Below are positions 47,777-59,700 of a DNA stretch of 64,000 bases, one piece after another. The DNA comes from Sipunculus nudus. Its lineage: Eukaryota > Annelida > Sipuncula > Golfingiida > Sipunculidae. The notes under the pieces are model-generated. The model made no database searches, was not told the DNA's origin, and saw only the letters and a list, made by a program, of their open reading frames with translations. The stretch is from positions 60,828,019-60,892,018 of the forward strand of contig CM049306.1 in the NCBI GenBank assembly GCA_026874595.1. The letters are read 5' to 3'. Positions within the stretch are counted from its first letter, which is position 1, and each line of letters begins with the position of its first letter. The translations under genes were made by a program, and so were the position numbers.

Positions 47777-48179
47777 CAAGTGACCCATGGCTCATGACAC
47801 TCAGCTGAATTTGACATGTATACAGGTGTTGCATGTATTAATTATTTATCTTATGATCTGGTAAAATAAAATTTGTTATTGAACCTTGGAGAATGGGTAG
47901 AATGACTTCCATAGTGCTTAAAACCATGTTTATTTGCCAATAGTCCTTAGAAAATAGGTAACAGCAAGAAGATTAAACTAGGAACTCCTAAGATGCTAAG
48001 TTAGAAGTTTCTTCATCAAAATGCTATGACTTGTGACCATCTGACTTACAGGGTAGCTCCAAAGACCTAATTTTGGATGTCATGGTGACATGACAATGAC
48101 CTCCCTTTATATAAAGAAAGACATTTCTAGAGCCAACAGCTAAGATCTGTGACCTGTCTAATTCTCTGGTAGCTCAAAA
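47777..48179 (+). repeat. 5' fragment of a family A/C element
   Basis: It starts AACAAGTGACCCATGGCTCATGAC and CTCAGCTGAATTTG, and has decayed family C words (GACCTAATTTTGGATGTCATGG, CAACAGCTAAGATCTGTGACC). The adjoining Helentron-like element begins directly after it at 48180, which suggests insertion into this repeat. Confidence 0.5.
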
Positions 48180-49877
48180 CTAGAATACAGGTAGTCGACA
48201 AGCGACTACGTGTATCAGCCAAAATCAGAGTGGGACGGGTGAAATGAGGCATGGATTGAGTACCAAGGGGAAATAGAGTGAGGTGTGTTGCATATTAGCA
48301 TTGATGTCTGCAGCCAAAATGTGTATGTAGGTTGTGCCACCTACCACAAAATCCAGAAAGCTATCAAAGTTGTATACAAATGCAAAAAGTCAAACCATGC
48401 ACTGCCAAGATATGAGTAATTTTATCCCATGGCAGACAAACAGACGGGAGCTGTGCAAAAATGGTTGCAGGTGGAGCCGGCAGTTTTGCGTATGATAAAG
48501 AGCGATGTGAGATCTATACACATGCTAAATTTTGGCCCAATCGGTCAAACGGTTACTGAGATATGAGCTTGGATGTCTGCAGCGTTAACGTGAATGTAGG
48601 TGGTGCAACCTGTCACAAAATCAAGAAAGCTGTCCAGGATGAATACACATGCAAAATTTCAGGTGAATAAGTCCAGCTAATGCAGAGATATAAGTAATTT
48701 TATCCAAAGGCAGATGAACAGATGGACCCTGTGCAAAAATGGTTGCAGGTGGCGCCACCAGTTTTGTGTATGATAAAAGCTATGTGAGATCTATACACAT
48801 GCAAAATTTGGCCCAATCGGCCAAACGGTTCCTGAGATATGAGCTTGGATGTCTGCAGCATAAATGTGAACGTAGGTGGTGCCAACTGTCATAAAATCAA
48901 GAAAGCTATCCAAGATGTATAAACCAGCAAAATTTTAGGCAGATGAGTCAAATCATTGCTGAGATATGAGTGATTTTATCCCTCAGCAGACAAACAGATG
49001 GACCCTGTGCAAAAATGGTTGCAGGTGGCGCCACCAGTTTTGTGTATGATAAAGAGCTATGTTAAATCTATACACATGGAAAATATTGGCCCAATCGGTC
49101 AAACGGTTCCTGAGATATGAGCCTGGATGTCTGCAGCGTAAACAAAATTGTAGGTGGTGCCACCTGCCACAAAATCCAGAAAGCAATCCAAGATGTATAA
49201 ACCTGCAAAATTTTAGCAGATAAGTCAAACCATGCACTGCGGAGATATGAGTAATTTATCCCATGGCAGACAAACAGACGGATGCTGTGCAAAAATGGTT
49301 GCAGGTGGAGCCGGCAGTTTTGCGTATGATAAAGAGCGATGTGAGATCTATACACATGCTAAATTTTGGCCCAATCGGTCAAACGGTTACTGAGATATGA
49401 GCTTGGATGTCTGCAGCGTAAACGTGAATGTAGGTGGTGCAACCTGTCACAAAATCAAGAAGGCTGTCCAGGATGAATACACACGAAAATTTCAGGTGGA
49501 TAAGTCCAGCTAATGCAGAGATATGAGTAATTTTATCCAAAGGCAGATGAACAGATGGACCCTGTGCAAAAATGGTTGCAGGTGGCGCCACCAGTTTTGT
49601 GTATAATATATAGCTATCAAAGGGCAAAATTTTTTTCCGAATGGGTCAAACGGTTCCTGAGATATGTGGGTTAGTGTGTCAAAACAGATGCACAGATGGA
49701 CGCACTGGAGACAGGAAAAAAAAATCGAGGCGCAGCAGTTCACATGTGACCCAAACATAATCCTGGGTTTTGTAAAATTCCGCCTAGTGGTTACGGAGGA
49801 GTTCTCCAGACACATACGCGGCGGCGGCGGCCTGAAAACACTGTATCCGCAAAACTTTGTTTTGGCGGATACAATTA
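48180..49877 (-). mobile_element. Helentron/pearl-like non-autonomous element, copy 1
   Basis: Read on the minus strand it opens with TGTATCCGCCAAAAC and a short hairpin (GTATCCGC..GCGGATAC). It carries about five tandem units near 279 bp (GATGTCTGCAGC at about 48307, 48570, 48848, 49126, 49406 on the plus strand). It then repeats GGC(T)GATAC in inverse and closes with a perfect 7-bp-stem hairpin (48191-48197 with 48203-48209, loop ACAAG) and CTAG at 48183-48180, followed by T. Subterminal inverted repeats, a tandem core and a 3' hairpin near CTAG|T are the design of HINE, DINE-1 and bivalve pearl elements. Units 1 and 4 match best, so a three-unit higher-order repeat is present. No transposase is encoded. 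Confidence 0.65.
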
Positions 49878-51034
49878 AGTTTTCTGCTCATACCTCAGAG
49901 AATATGGGTCACAGTGACCTAACTTCAGACTTAATTGCAAAGGACCTCCCTGGATGTCATATTAGAATGTTCTAGGTCCAACAGCAAAATTTGGTGCCAT
50001 GCCTGACTGTCTAAGTGCTCATAATCATATTTTTGGACCAACTTTCAAGTTTCAAGGATGTTGTTTTATAAGATTCCAGGCATAACAGTTACAATTTGTG
50101 TCCTGTGCAACTGTCTGGTGGTTCATAATCATGTTTTAGGCCAGTCACTTGCAGAATATAGGTAATTATGACCTAACTGCAGGTTTCAAAGAAAATTTTT
50201 TGCCAAGATTTCCCTTGATATTACATTAGAAGATTCTACAGGGCTAACAGATTCAGTTTGTGCACATCTGACTTCCAGGGTGCTAAATTCATGTTTTAAT
50301 CCTATAGCTCACAGAATATAAGTCACAGTAACCTAATTTCATATTTCCAAGGATATTTACCCAGGACCTCCCTGAAGATCATATCAGAAGATTGTAGCTA
50401 AGCCAAATGGATACAAATTGTGCCCCGTCTGAATATCTGGGAGCTCAAAATCATGTTCTCAGACAGTAGCTCATGAATATAGGCCACCATGACCTAATTT
50501 CAGGTTTCTAAGAAGATTTGCCTTGGACCCCGCTGGATGTACAATTTAAAGTTTCTAGGTCTAACGTTTACGGTTTGAGCCCTAGCTGTTATCGTCCTGA
50601 CTACTTCATTTGAATTAAGGTCTCAAAAATAGAGAAAAAATGTGTGAAGTTTTGAAAAATATACAAGTGGCACCTACAGTCTTCAGGAACACAACTTGAT
50701 CAATATGCATGGAAAGTTAAATGGCAATCAATGGATTAGTTACTGAGAAAATGGAGCTCTTATAACAATTGTTTCATGCATGGGCCTCTATGGGTGGTCA
50801 GAAAGAAGATTTTAGGTCCAGCAGTTACACTTTGTGCACTGTCTTACTCAATGGATGCTCAAAATCATGTTTTCGGCTGGTAGATCACAGAATATATCAT
50901 CATGACCTAATTTCAGGTTTCCAAGGAGATTTGCCTAGGTTCTCCCTAGATGTAGATAGAAGTTTTTAGGTCTCATTGTTATAGTTTGTGCCCTATTAAT
51001 GGCCAGACTGCTTCATTTAAAGGGCTTAAAATAG
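49878..51034 (+). repeat. Family C half-units, about 160 bp, diverged
   Basis: CAGAATATAGGTCAC.., GACCTAATTTCAGGTTTC and TTCTAGGTCCAACAG-type words recur at about 49900, 50150, 50310, 50470 and 50890. This corresponds to one half of the 340-bp unit at 22-28 kb. Another short 3' word set (ATACAAGTGGCACCTACAGTC) lies at about 50660. Confidence 0.6.
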
Positions 51035-52881
51035 AAACAAGGGACCTATGGGTCCTTGAAGGTAAAATTCTAAAATAATATCTAATGGTGATAAAGTGTA
51101 AGAGGAAGAGGTAATAAAGGCCATGGTTGGTTTATATGATTGGTTTGTATTGATGAGCAAGAAATTGTTGCAAAAAATATTTTGTGACCTGACCATGTGT
51201 TTCCTAATGTTGGAACCAAAGGATGTGAGCAGTTTGTGAACAAATGGTCTGTACTATTACCATGATCATTAATTGTTTTTTTGATTAACTGTTGACATTT
51301 CAGTAGTTTACACATTTGTTCAATTGAATCTATTTTTTTGTATAATATATATTATTAAATATATATGTATTTTTTAATGAAATGTATACAGTTGAAATAT
51401 AGCTTATTAACAACATAAAACAGGGCAAACAAAGCCTGATCTCAAATTCTGCTGAGGCAGGAAAATAATGAACAAATGTTTGTATTAAATCCTGATTTTT
51501 TTATCACATCAATTATTTTCTAATTTAAGTTTATATTTCTATACATTTCAAATTTAACATATATATCTGAATATAAAAGTTGATTCATAATTCTCAATTG
51601 CATCATCATATATCTCAATCTTGTCAGATAACACCACATCATGCATACAAATGTTTATTTATTTTTTACCACAAAAATATATCTTTTAAATCTGCAAAAC
51701 AATAAATATCTAAAAATAATAATTGATTTAGATTTCACAATTTTTAATTGTGTCTTTATTTATCCATAATGTGCTTCATATTTTATAATAATTTAAGCAT
51801 ACTGATGGGTTCATTTATATTTGTTAAAATCATTTAAAAGAAAATTGATTTCTTTAAAAATGCTACATTACACAATATTGCATCTTCTGGATTACACCTT
51901 GAATTATTTTTCAAGGAAAGTTTTTGCATATTGGAGTGGAAACAGCATTACAATTAAGGAGATACAGTGAAAACAATAACAATTACTGCATAACACTTGG
52001 TGGGTTGGGTTTGCAGGGGGGGGGGGGGGGTGATTGGGGCGTTGTGATATGAGAATAACTGTACACCTGTCACAGCAGGGGATCTCCCCCAGTGACTGTA
52101 ACAAATCAGAAACCCTGGCATAGCTGACTTCCAGTGACCTCCGAGTGGGACCCTGCATCTGTAATCAAAGCAAGTGACTACAGAAAAAAAATCAATAACT
52201 AGCTTAATTTTCAAGCTTTTATTTTCAAATTTCAGATTTAGACAAACTAAATATTTATGTTTACATGCTGTGAAAATTAAATCAATGGTGCTTACAGGAA
52301 AAAAACTTGCCATGGTCAAAGTTGGGCAAAATTTAAGGTTCTGATTTTTTTTTATGCTAATACTTAAAAAATTTACAAAATTCAGATCTAATTTTGGGTA
52401 AACAATTGAATCTTAATTAAACATAGTTATATACTTGAGAAAATAGACTCTAGTTCCAAAATTGTTCATGTTAACTGAGTTATTATTTTTCCTGATTTTT
52501 TACAAAGTCCATTATGTTTGGGCCCATAACTTAAAGAATTTATACTTTACAGACTTAATTTCTGGCATGTACATAGGAACTATATAGAGGAATATTTATG
52601 GTAAATATGAGGAAAAACAGATGAGTGGTGATATTAGGCAGTCCTGAAGTGTGAAAATAGGATTTTAATAAAAAATTGAGGTTTTTCCTTAATTTCTCAA
52701 AGGAACGAAGTCGCAAAGACCCAGTTTTCGGCTTGGTAGGAGATCTTGGGGACATCTAACATTATGCTGAATTTTGGATTCCTAGGTCCTATGGTTTCAA
52801 AACGTGCCACATCTATGGACGGACGACGGACAATGGACCACGACTATAGCTCAGATGACTTATAGTCAGCTGAGCTAAAAA
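51035..52881 (+). repeat. Most complete family A element
   Basis: It starts AAACAAGGGACCTATGGGTCC, contains the body split between 21.0-21.45 and 28.6-29.3 kb, a G-run at 52016-52030, the module at 52190-52750 shared with 2.1-2.7 and 43-44 kb, GGACGGACGACGGAC, and the terminal hairpin TAGCTCAG/CTGAGCTA with AAAAAA. It serves as the reference copy for this family. Its frames (84-121 codons on the minus strand) are repeat-derived. Confidence 0.7.
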
Positions 52882-53103
52882 ATGCACAAAAATTAGAAAT
52901 GATACAGAGGGCACCTCCAGTCTTCAGGAACTGATGAAACACTCCATAATGTTATTAAAACTACCATTCTCACTTGGTGTTCTTTTCTGTGTACATAATT
53001 AATTAAAACCTTTCTTAACTACTCAGCCATAAAACCTGGACTATGCACCTGCACATTGTCAACCGGAGTTCCGTACAGATCTCTAAGACACCAAATGGAT
53101 AAC
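52882..53103 (+). repeat. Small family C fragment and spacer
   Basis: ATACAGAGGGCACCTCCAGTC and CAGGAACTGATGAAACACTCC near 52905-52950 belong to family C. Confidence 0.45.
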
Positions 53104-54275
53104 TGTATCCGCCAAAACAGAGTTTTGCGGATACTATGTTTTCAGCCCACCGCCGCCGCGTAGGTGTCCGGAGAACTCCTCTGTAACCGCTGGGCGGAAT
53201 TTTACGAAAACCCGGGATTATGTACGCGTCACATGTGAACTGCTGCGCCCCAATTTGTTTTGACCTCTGACCTTCCTCTGCGCTCTGCGTCCGTTTGTGT
53301 GTCTGTTTCCACACATAAACCCACATATCTCAGGAACCATTTGACCGATCAGGAAAATTTTTTTGCACAAATGTAGCCCTTGGAGAGCTTTATAACATAC
53401 ACAAAAAATGGTGGCGCCACCTGCAACCGTGTTTGCACAGTGTCCATCTGTTCGTCTGCCTTGGGTTAAAATCACTCATATCTCTGCAGTGGTTTGACTA
53501 ATTCACCTGAAATTCGGCATGCGTATACATCCTGGATAGCTTTTCTGATTTTATGATAGGTGGCGCCACCTACATTCACGTTTACGCTGCAGACATCCAA
53601 GCTCATATCTCAGGAACCGTTTGACCGATTGGGCCAAAATTTTGCATGTGTATAGATCTCACATAGCTCTTTATCATACGCAAAACTGGTGGCGCCACCT
53701 GCAGCCATTTTTGCACAGCTCCCGTCTATTTGTCTGCCATGGGATAAAATCACTCATATCTCGGCAGTGGTTTGACATATCTGCCTAAAATTTTGCAGGT
53801 TTATACATCCCCGGCAGCTCTCTTGATTTTATGACAGGTGGCGCCACCTACATTCTAGTTTATGCAGCAGATATCGAAGCTCATATCTTGGGAACCTTTT
53901 GACCGATTGGGCCAAAGTTTTGCATGTATATTCTCACATAGCTCTTTATCACATATACGCAAAACTGGTGGCGCCACCTGCAACCATTTTTGCACAGCTT
54001 CCATCTGTTTGTCTGCCAAGGGCAAAAATCACTCATATACATGTAGTGGTTTGACTTGTCTGCCTTAAATTTTGCATATGTATACAACTTGGACGGCTTT
54101 CTAGATTTTGTGGTAGGTGGCGCAACCTACATACACAATTTGGCTGCAGACATCCATGCTAATATGCAACACTTCACTCTATTTCCCCTTGCCACTCAAT
54201 CCATGCCTCACTTCACCCGTTCCACTCTGATTTAGGCGGATACACGTAGTCGCTTGTCCACTACCCGTATTCTAG
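53104..54275 (+). mobile_element. Helentron/pearl-like non-autonomous element, copy 2
   Basis: The opposite orientation to copy 1. It begins TGTATCCGCCAAAACAGAG with a GTATCCGCC/GCGGATAC hairpin and a GCCGCCGCG word. It holds about three units near 282 bp (GCTGCAGACATCC at about 53584, 53866, 54152), then GATTTAGGCGGATACACG (inverse of the start), the hairpin GTAGT (54246-54250) / ACTAC (54260-54264), and CTAG at 54272-54275 followed by TT. Homology with copy 1 stops at CTAG on one side and near TATCCGCC on the other, which fixes the boundaries. GGTGGCGCCACC occurs five times inside. Confidence 0.68.
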
Positions 54276-54769
54276 TTGCTTCATGCATTTAATTGATACA
54301 GAGTTTACACTTATACATATACAGGTCTAGGCGTACACTGATGTCCAGCTGTTAACTATTAGTTCTGGTCTCTCAGGTCTGATTGCGTAAGGGGCCACCC
54401 AGCCCAGCGTCTGCGCGATGAGGCAAATGGCGTCCCCTCGACCCCTGCTCAGTATCCCATATGGATATATATAGAGAGAGAGATAGAGTGTTTTCTGTTA
54501 AAGTATATTCTTCATTAGCAACCAGGTCCTTATTTATATTTCTAAGAATAATAGATTATCAGGTGGGCCCCTCTGTTCTCTTTATGTGCATATATGTCAA
54601 GATACCTTACCTTATTTCATTTTCCAGTTATTAATCATTTTTCAGTTGGTAAATTAAAATCTCCATGGTACAATCTAAGTTTATTTCTCATTACTAGTTA
54701 ACCCTAATTCGTGATTACATCACAATTAGTATCACTGATTTAAGTGAATGGTGAGCTATATGGCAAGGT
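54276..54769. other. Unique spacer
   Basis: 54390-54460 is GC-richer than its flanks. A (GA)n-like run lies at about 54472-54486. No gene. Confidence 0.4.
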
Positions 54770-55147
54770 ATTATTTATTGAGCGTTTAGTAGTTTTTGGA
54801 TTATATACATTTTAAGCGTTAACAAGAAACACAAGTTTACCCTGACTGGGCCAGGTAGCAATATCAGCACCAGCCTTGCAGCCCCTGTTTCGTTAAGGTC
54901 CTCACTCATGCCTCTAGAATGTATAAGTATACTGGGATGGCACTGAAAAGGGTCGGAGGTGTCAAGTCAACACTCAGGTCTCGAGTCCAGAGTGAGTTCT
55001 GCGGTAGTCTGCTGTTTTGATATGTGTAGCGTATGTGCATGGTGCGAACCTGCACTGGTATGTTATATTGATTAAACACCGTCTTATAACTTCTGCCTTG
55101 AGTTCGAGTTTGTCGAGAGAACCTGCGAGTCGGCAACCCCTGACATA
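54770..55147 (+). mobile_element. Possible solo LTR
   Basis: GC-richer segment with a TATA-like word (ATGTATAAGTATACTGG at about 54919), a downstream ATTAAA (about 55069), then CACCGTCTTATAACTTC, a GAGTTCGAGTTTGTCGAG stretch and an end in CCCCTGACA (about 55147). That order fits U3-R-U5 of a gypsy-type LTR. The TG start and target duplication were not found and no coding region follows, so it is a tentative solo LTR; the 5' boundary is a guess. Confidence 0.3.
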
Positions 55148-55463
55148 ATTGAAAATAAAATGCAAATGCAAAGTTACTTTAAGCTCAAGCTGCAAATGTG
55201 ATTTAAATGTTTAAATGCATTTGAACCTAAGTTTTTTCATCACATGATATTCCTTGATGAGCGTGTCTATTGAGTTATTGTCATCTAAGCTATACATAAT
55301 TTTTCTCATAATAATATATTCTTACAAGAGTGTTTGTTCTTAAATTGATTGACACTGAACATTTAATAAATGAAGCCCCGCTGCACTGCATGCCAGCCTA
55401 CTGCAAACTCAGTTATCAACTTATTAAGATTTACTACCCAGGTTCCCTATCTTCATAACAATA
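55148..55463. other. Unique AT-rich spacer
   Basis: Nothing supported. Confidence 0.4.
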
Positions 55464-56725
55464 CCGTAAAATCTCGCATATAAGTTGAGTATAAATTTTC
55501 AGGGTAAAAATTTTTCAAGCCATTCTGGAGGTCAAAACAGGTCTGAAGCAGCATACATGACCTTCGAGAGGAGTGTGACAGGCCACTGGGGAAAGGTGAA
55601 TTGTATGACTGGCCACTCGTTTTTGACATTCATACCACTCCAATTTTTTTTTAAACTGTAAAAATGTCATTTGTTTTGTTGTGCAATCTATTTAAAAGTT
55701 ATTGGGCATCATAAAGACTCTAAGATTAATAAATATAACCAGCTGATCACAGTTGTGGATCCGCAACAAGGGCAACAGAGGACAACACGTCAGTCGTTCT
55801 TTGATCAAACTCCATTTTCCTATCTTTTTGATGAAAGTTTTCGTGAATGAATCATATATTTCACATTCTGTGGAGTACTTATTTTGACTAAGTCTTGCAG
55901 GTTTTGTGTTCATTTGTTCATAGCAATATCAATGTCAAGTTGAACTTCGGTCAATTTTCCCCCCCGAGCTTTGCTCAGGGCCGCAGTCATTCACTAAGAT
56001 TTGGGGTGATTTTTAAGTAGGAACTTCCAAATGGAGTGATAATTTCCCCCACGTGTTAGTACACAGGTGAACAGCGTGACCTAGTTTTGGGCTTCTTTGG
56101 ACAGGCAGCCACCCCCGTACCGAGTGAGCGCTAATCGGTGCTGTAATCAGCCATTTGTCAGTTGTCTGTAGTTCAGATACCATGGCCCACAGGCTTTAAC
56201 CGTTTACATGTTTGCAAACTTACGCATACACCAAATGTTTTTGTGGGGAAATACTGTAACATAATTGGATGTCAAATACACAGGGGCCCATGCCCTGGAT
56301 AAAATCCCAACTGATTACGCAATACCCGTGCCTCTTGCACTCGTACTTAATCGCCCATGAATCAAGCTCATTATAGCTAGACGCGGGTCATTTCCTGGTT
56401 GTCATCAACCAGGTAAATAACAAACATTTTAATATACTGCATTATCCAAATGGAAGAACAGCGTAAATAGTCAAAATCTGAAAAAAAAAAATATTCGGAA
56501 ACCATATTAGACTGTATTTTTGGACTGAAGTGGGGGACTTGTGTATCTGACTTCACCGGAAACGGATATCTAGTTGTCAATCAGTTAAGACATTCAGGCC
56601 GGCAGTTTGACAAAGTTCGCGCAAAATGTTGCCTCTCAGACTTAGACCCGTACATAAGTCGACTCCCCTTTCTTGGATTAATTTTTTGGGAACAAATTTC
56701 TCGACGTATATGCGTTTTTTTACGG
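55464..56725 (+). mobile_element. TIR DNA transposon, probably non-autonomous pogo/Tigger-like
   Basis: The ends CCGTAAAATCTCGCATATAAG (start) and the inverse of CCGTAAAAAAACGCATATACG (end, 56725 back) are terminal inverted repeats. Similarity extends further inward (GTTGAGTA versus GTCGAGAA). The left flank is TA. The right flank is TG where TA is expected, so one base may have mutated. GTCGACT near 56659 resembles the AAGTCGAC words common in such ends. The interior (about 1.2 kb) has only short frames without a DDE transposase, and a C-run at about 55959-55965. Confidence 0.6.
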
Positions 56726-59700
56726 TGTATTCTTAGGAACAAATCTAAGATAAGATGGCAGGTGAAAATGGTAGCACCATGGAAGAGGTGTATCATACAT
56801 GCTGTGGACTTTTCTGACAACTGGGAATAATATTTTTATTAAACTGCAACCTTTCTACTTTTCCTGATTATTATTTTAAAGGTTCAGAGAATCTTCATAA
56901 GTTTTAATGAGTTTCAATAGTGAAGCTTGGTCAAGACAATACTGTGATTAATAAATCAGTTCTCCTCCAAACAAGTTCTCCAAGAGGGCATGTCATGTAT
57001 GCAACATAAACAACAGAAGGGAATTCCCTATGTTTGAACACAGAAGACCATTAAAGGAAGCCTTTCAACTCATACTCTTTGAGAGTGCAGATACCATCAG
57101 TGCAGACACACATTTTATTAGCTTCATCAAAAAGGGTTGTTTTCAATCTGCTTCTTGTGTTCTTGTTTGGCTGTTTGCTTGTTTGACTGTGTGACTTAAT
57201 TATTACTCTAAACACTAGGAATAGATTATCCTACAACTTGGTGGGATATGATTGGTCCAGGTAACATGGAGAGATATACTTCTTGCTAATCAAATGTTAA
57301 GATTATTTCTTTTGTCTGTGCAGGAAAGCTCTTTTCATTCTTCAAATTATAACTTCCTTGCCACAGATATACTAATTTATTTTATATTTATGTATTTTAT
57401 CTAGATTTGATTTTTTTAATGAATCATTGATACGGAATAGACAAACAAAAATTGATAACAAATAGAATTTATACATACTGTTAGCCAAGGAAATCATATA
57501 TGATGAAAGTTGGCAGCCTTAGAAATAAAAATAGAAATGAAGTTATCATTAATATGGTTTCAGTCATTATCAGGGTAGGTTTACAAATTACAACTGTGAA
57601 AGCGTGAATGAAACCAATCTTAATTGTCAAGGCAATACTGTAACAGTAATATGTATATATGTCACACACTGCATAAACTTGCTTTTATGCTACTATCATA
57701 AGCAACCATACAAAGTAAAATGTTTATTAAACACTTTCTTTGGACTAAAACCAATCCTGATTAGAGCTTATAAGATTGAATATGTATATGTAAAGGGAAG
57801 AATGATTATTTGGGTTTATGTGGTATCTTTTCAGGAAAGATAAGAATTCCCATATTTCCAAGGAAGAGTCTTCTGTAATGCTCTTTTTTCCTTGTACATT
57901 TACATCTCACACATAATTCATATATGATTCTAAACAATGGATGCCACACAGAATCATAGTTTTTTAACATCCTTTAAAAAAGTTCTTTATAATAGCACAA
58001 GATCAGAGGTAGCTCTAATTGAATTCCAAAAGAATATTTTGGTGAGATCAGAATTTGTCTTCAGAAAAACTACAACCAGACATTGAAACTAAAATACAAG
58101 CCTTCCCTAAATTTGTCTTAAGTATCAGGTTCTTGTTCTGGAAGAATTTTTGTTATCTGTTCCTAGATGCAAGATTTAAGTTTTCCTGTGAATGTACACA
58201 AAATTGGATGAAAACATATTAGATCCAAAATCATGGAGTCAAGGAGCACAATGACATGCATTATAAATAACTAAACTGCACTGACAAAACTAGATCAAGC
58301 AACAACCTACATGCACAACCTCTGTGTTGGATAACAATATCTTAGTTACAAACAAACCTGGAATTAATTAGCATACTTAGGTCTCCTTTGTCTTTTTAAC
58401 CAACAATAATAACTTTTTTTCAGATACATAAGGATTTGTGTGATATGTAATTCCAGTAACCATAAACTGATGGTACCTGTATACCTAGAATTATGTAAAA
58501 ATCACAACTTTCCATATCAAGGAAAGCTTATAAAATAATAAAGCAAAAATATCAAAGAAAAGAAAATGAAATAAAAATGTGAAAATCTTAATACATAGGT
58601 TAAAGTAATGGGAAAAAGAATATTCAGTACATTCTAGATAAATAAGAAGGAATGGATTAAATGTAGAGTTTCAAGTTACAGTGGGGGAAAAATATGATTT
58701 AAAAATAAAGGCATTGTCTTTATAAATTTATACAGGAAAAAAATAATTTTGCACACTGACATTGACCTTTAAAATCCTTTGTCATGCTTGTACTCCAGAT
58801 TTTTGCATCCAGATACTGTTGAATATGAAAAAATGAAAAACCATCCTTAAAACTTTTTTTTCATGCTACATACTGTATGATGCACAAAGAATGCTTTATG
58901 ATGCAACTGAAAAGTTCATTAGAGAATTGTTAAAATATTAAAACCTAGGATGCTGCTGCAGCATAAGAATATTTTGCTCTTACATGTTTTTAAGTCTAAA
59001 GGGCTATATCTTTTTACATTTGTTCACTTTGGATTAGAGTATATATTTCTAAGACATCTGCCTGGTCTATATTTTTAAATCCAGGTTTGTTTAGTATTTA
59101 CAAACAAATTTCATACACCACTGTTTTTTTAACTGCCTGTGGGCATTATACAAGAATTTTTAAGGAGTGTCACAATAATATCATAATTAATGGATATATA
59201 ACTGCATTAAAAATAGAGGTAATTCAGACTTAATCAGTTCTGTAAAAAGAATGTCTTAACTAGTCCTAAATGGCAGTTAGAATTACCAATCCTTGAGTAT
59301 AACCTTATCAAAATGGTTCAGGGTTCCTTAAAGCTAGGAAAGTAGAAAAAGACTGTAACATGATTCCTGAAAACCTGTCAGGGTAGATCTGGCAAAGAAG
59401 TATCCTGAGGGAGCCAGTCAATATGAATGCAGTGTTTTGTTTCCAATTCTATACAAATTGCCCTTTCTCTTATGTATAATGCCAGAGACCACAGGGTAAT
59501 TGACAGTAAATACTTTCAGATGACTGGATCCTGAAGAATGGCAAGACACAAAGCCAGGTGATGCTTAATTTATCTAAGGTTATGCACTCAATCAATTTTC
59601 TCAACCAATTATCAATTCTTTTAAAGTCTAAAACTGCCCAGGTAAAAATGCAAGCAGAATTTGCTGGACTAATGAAATTCCCCTGTCTGCCTGTAAGCAA

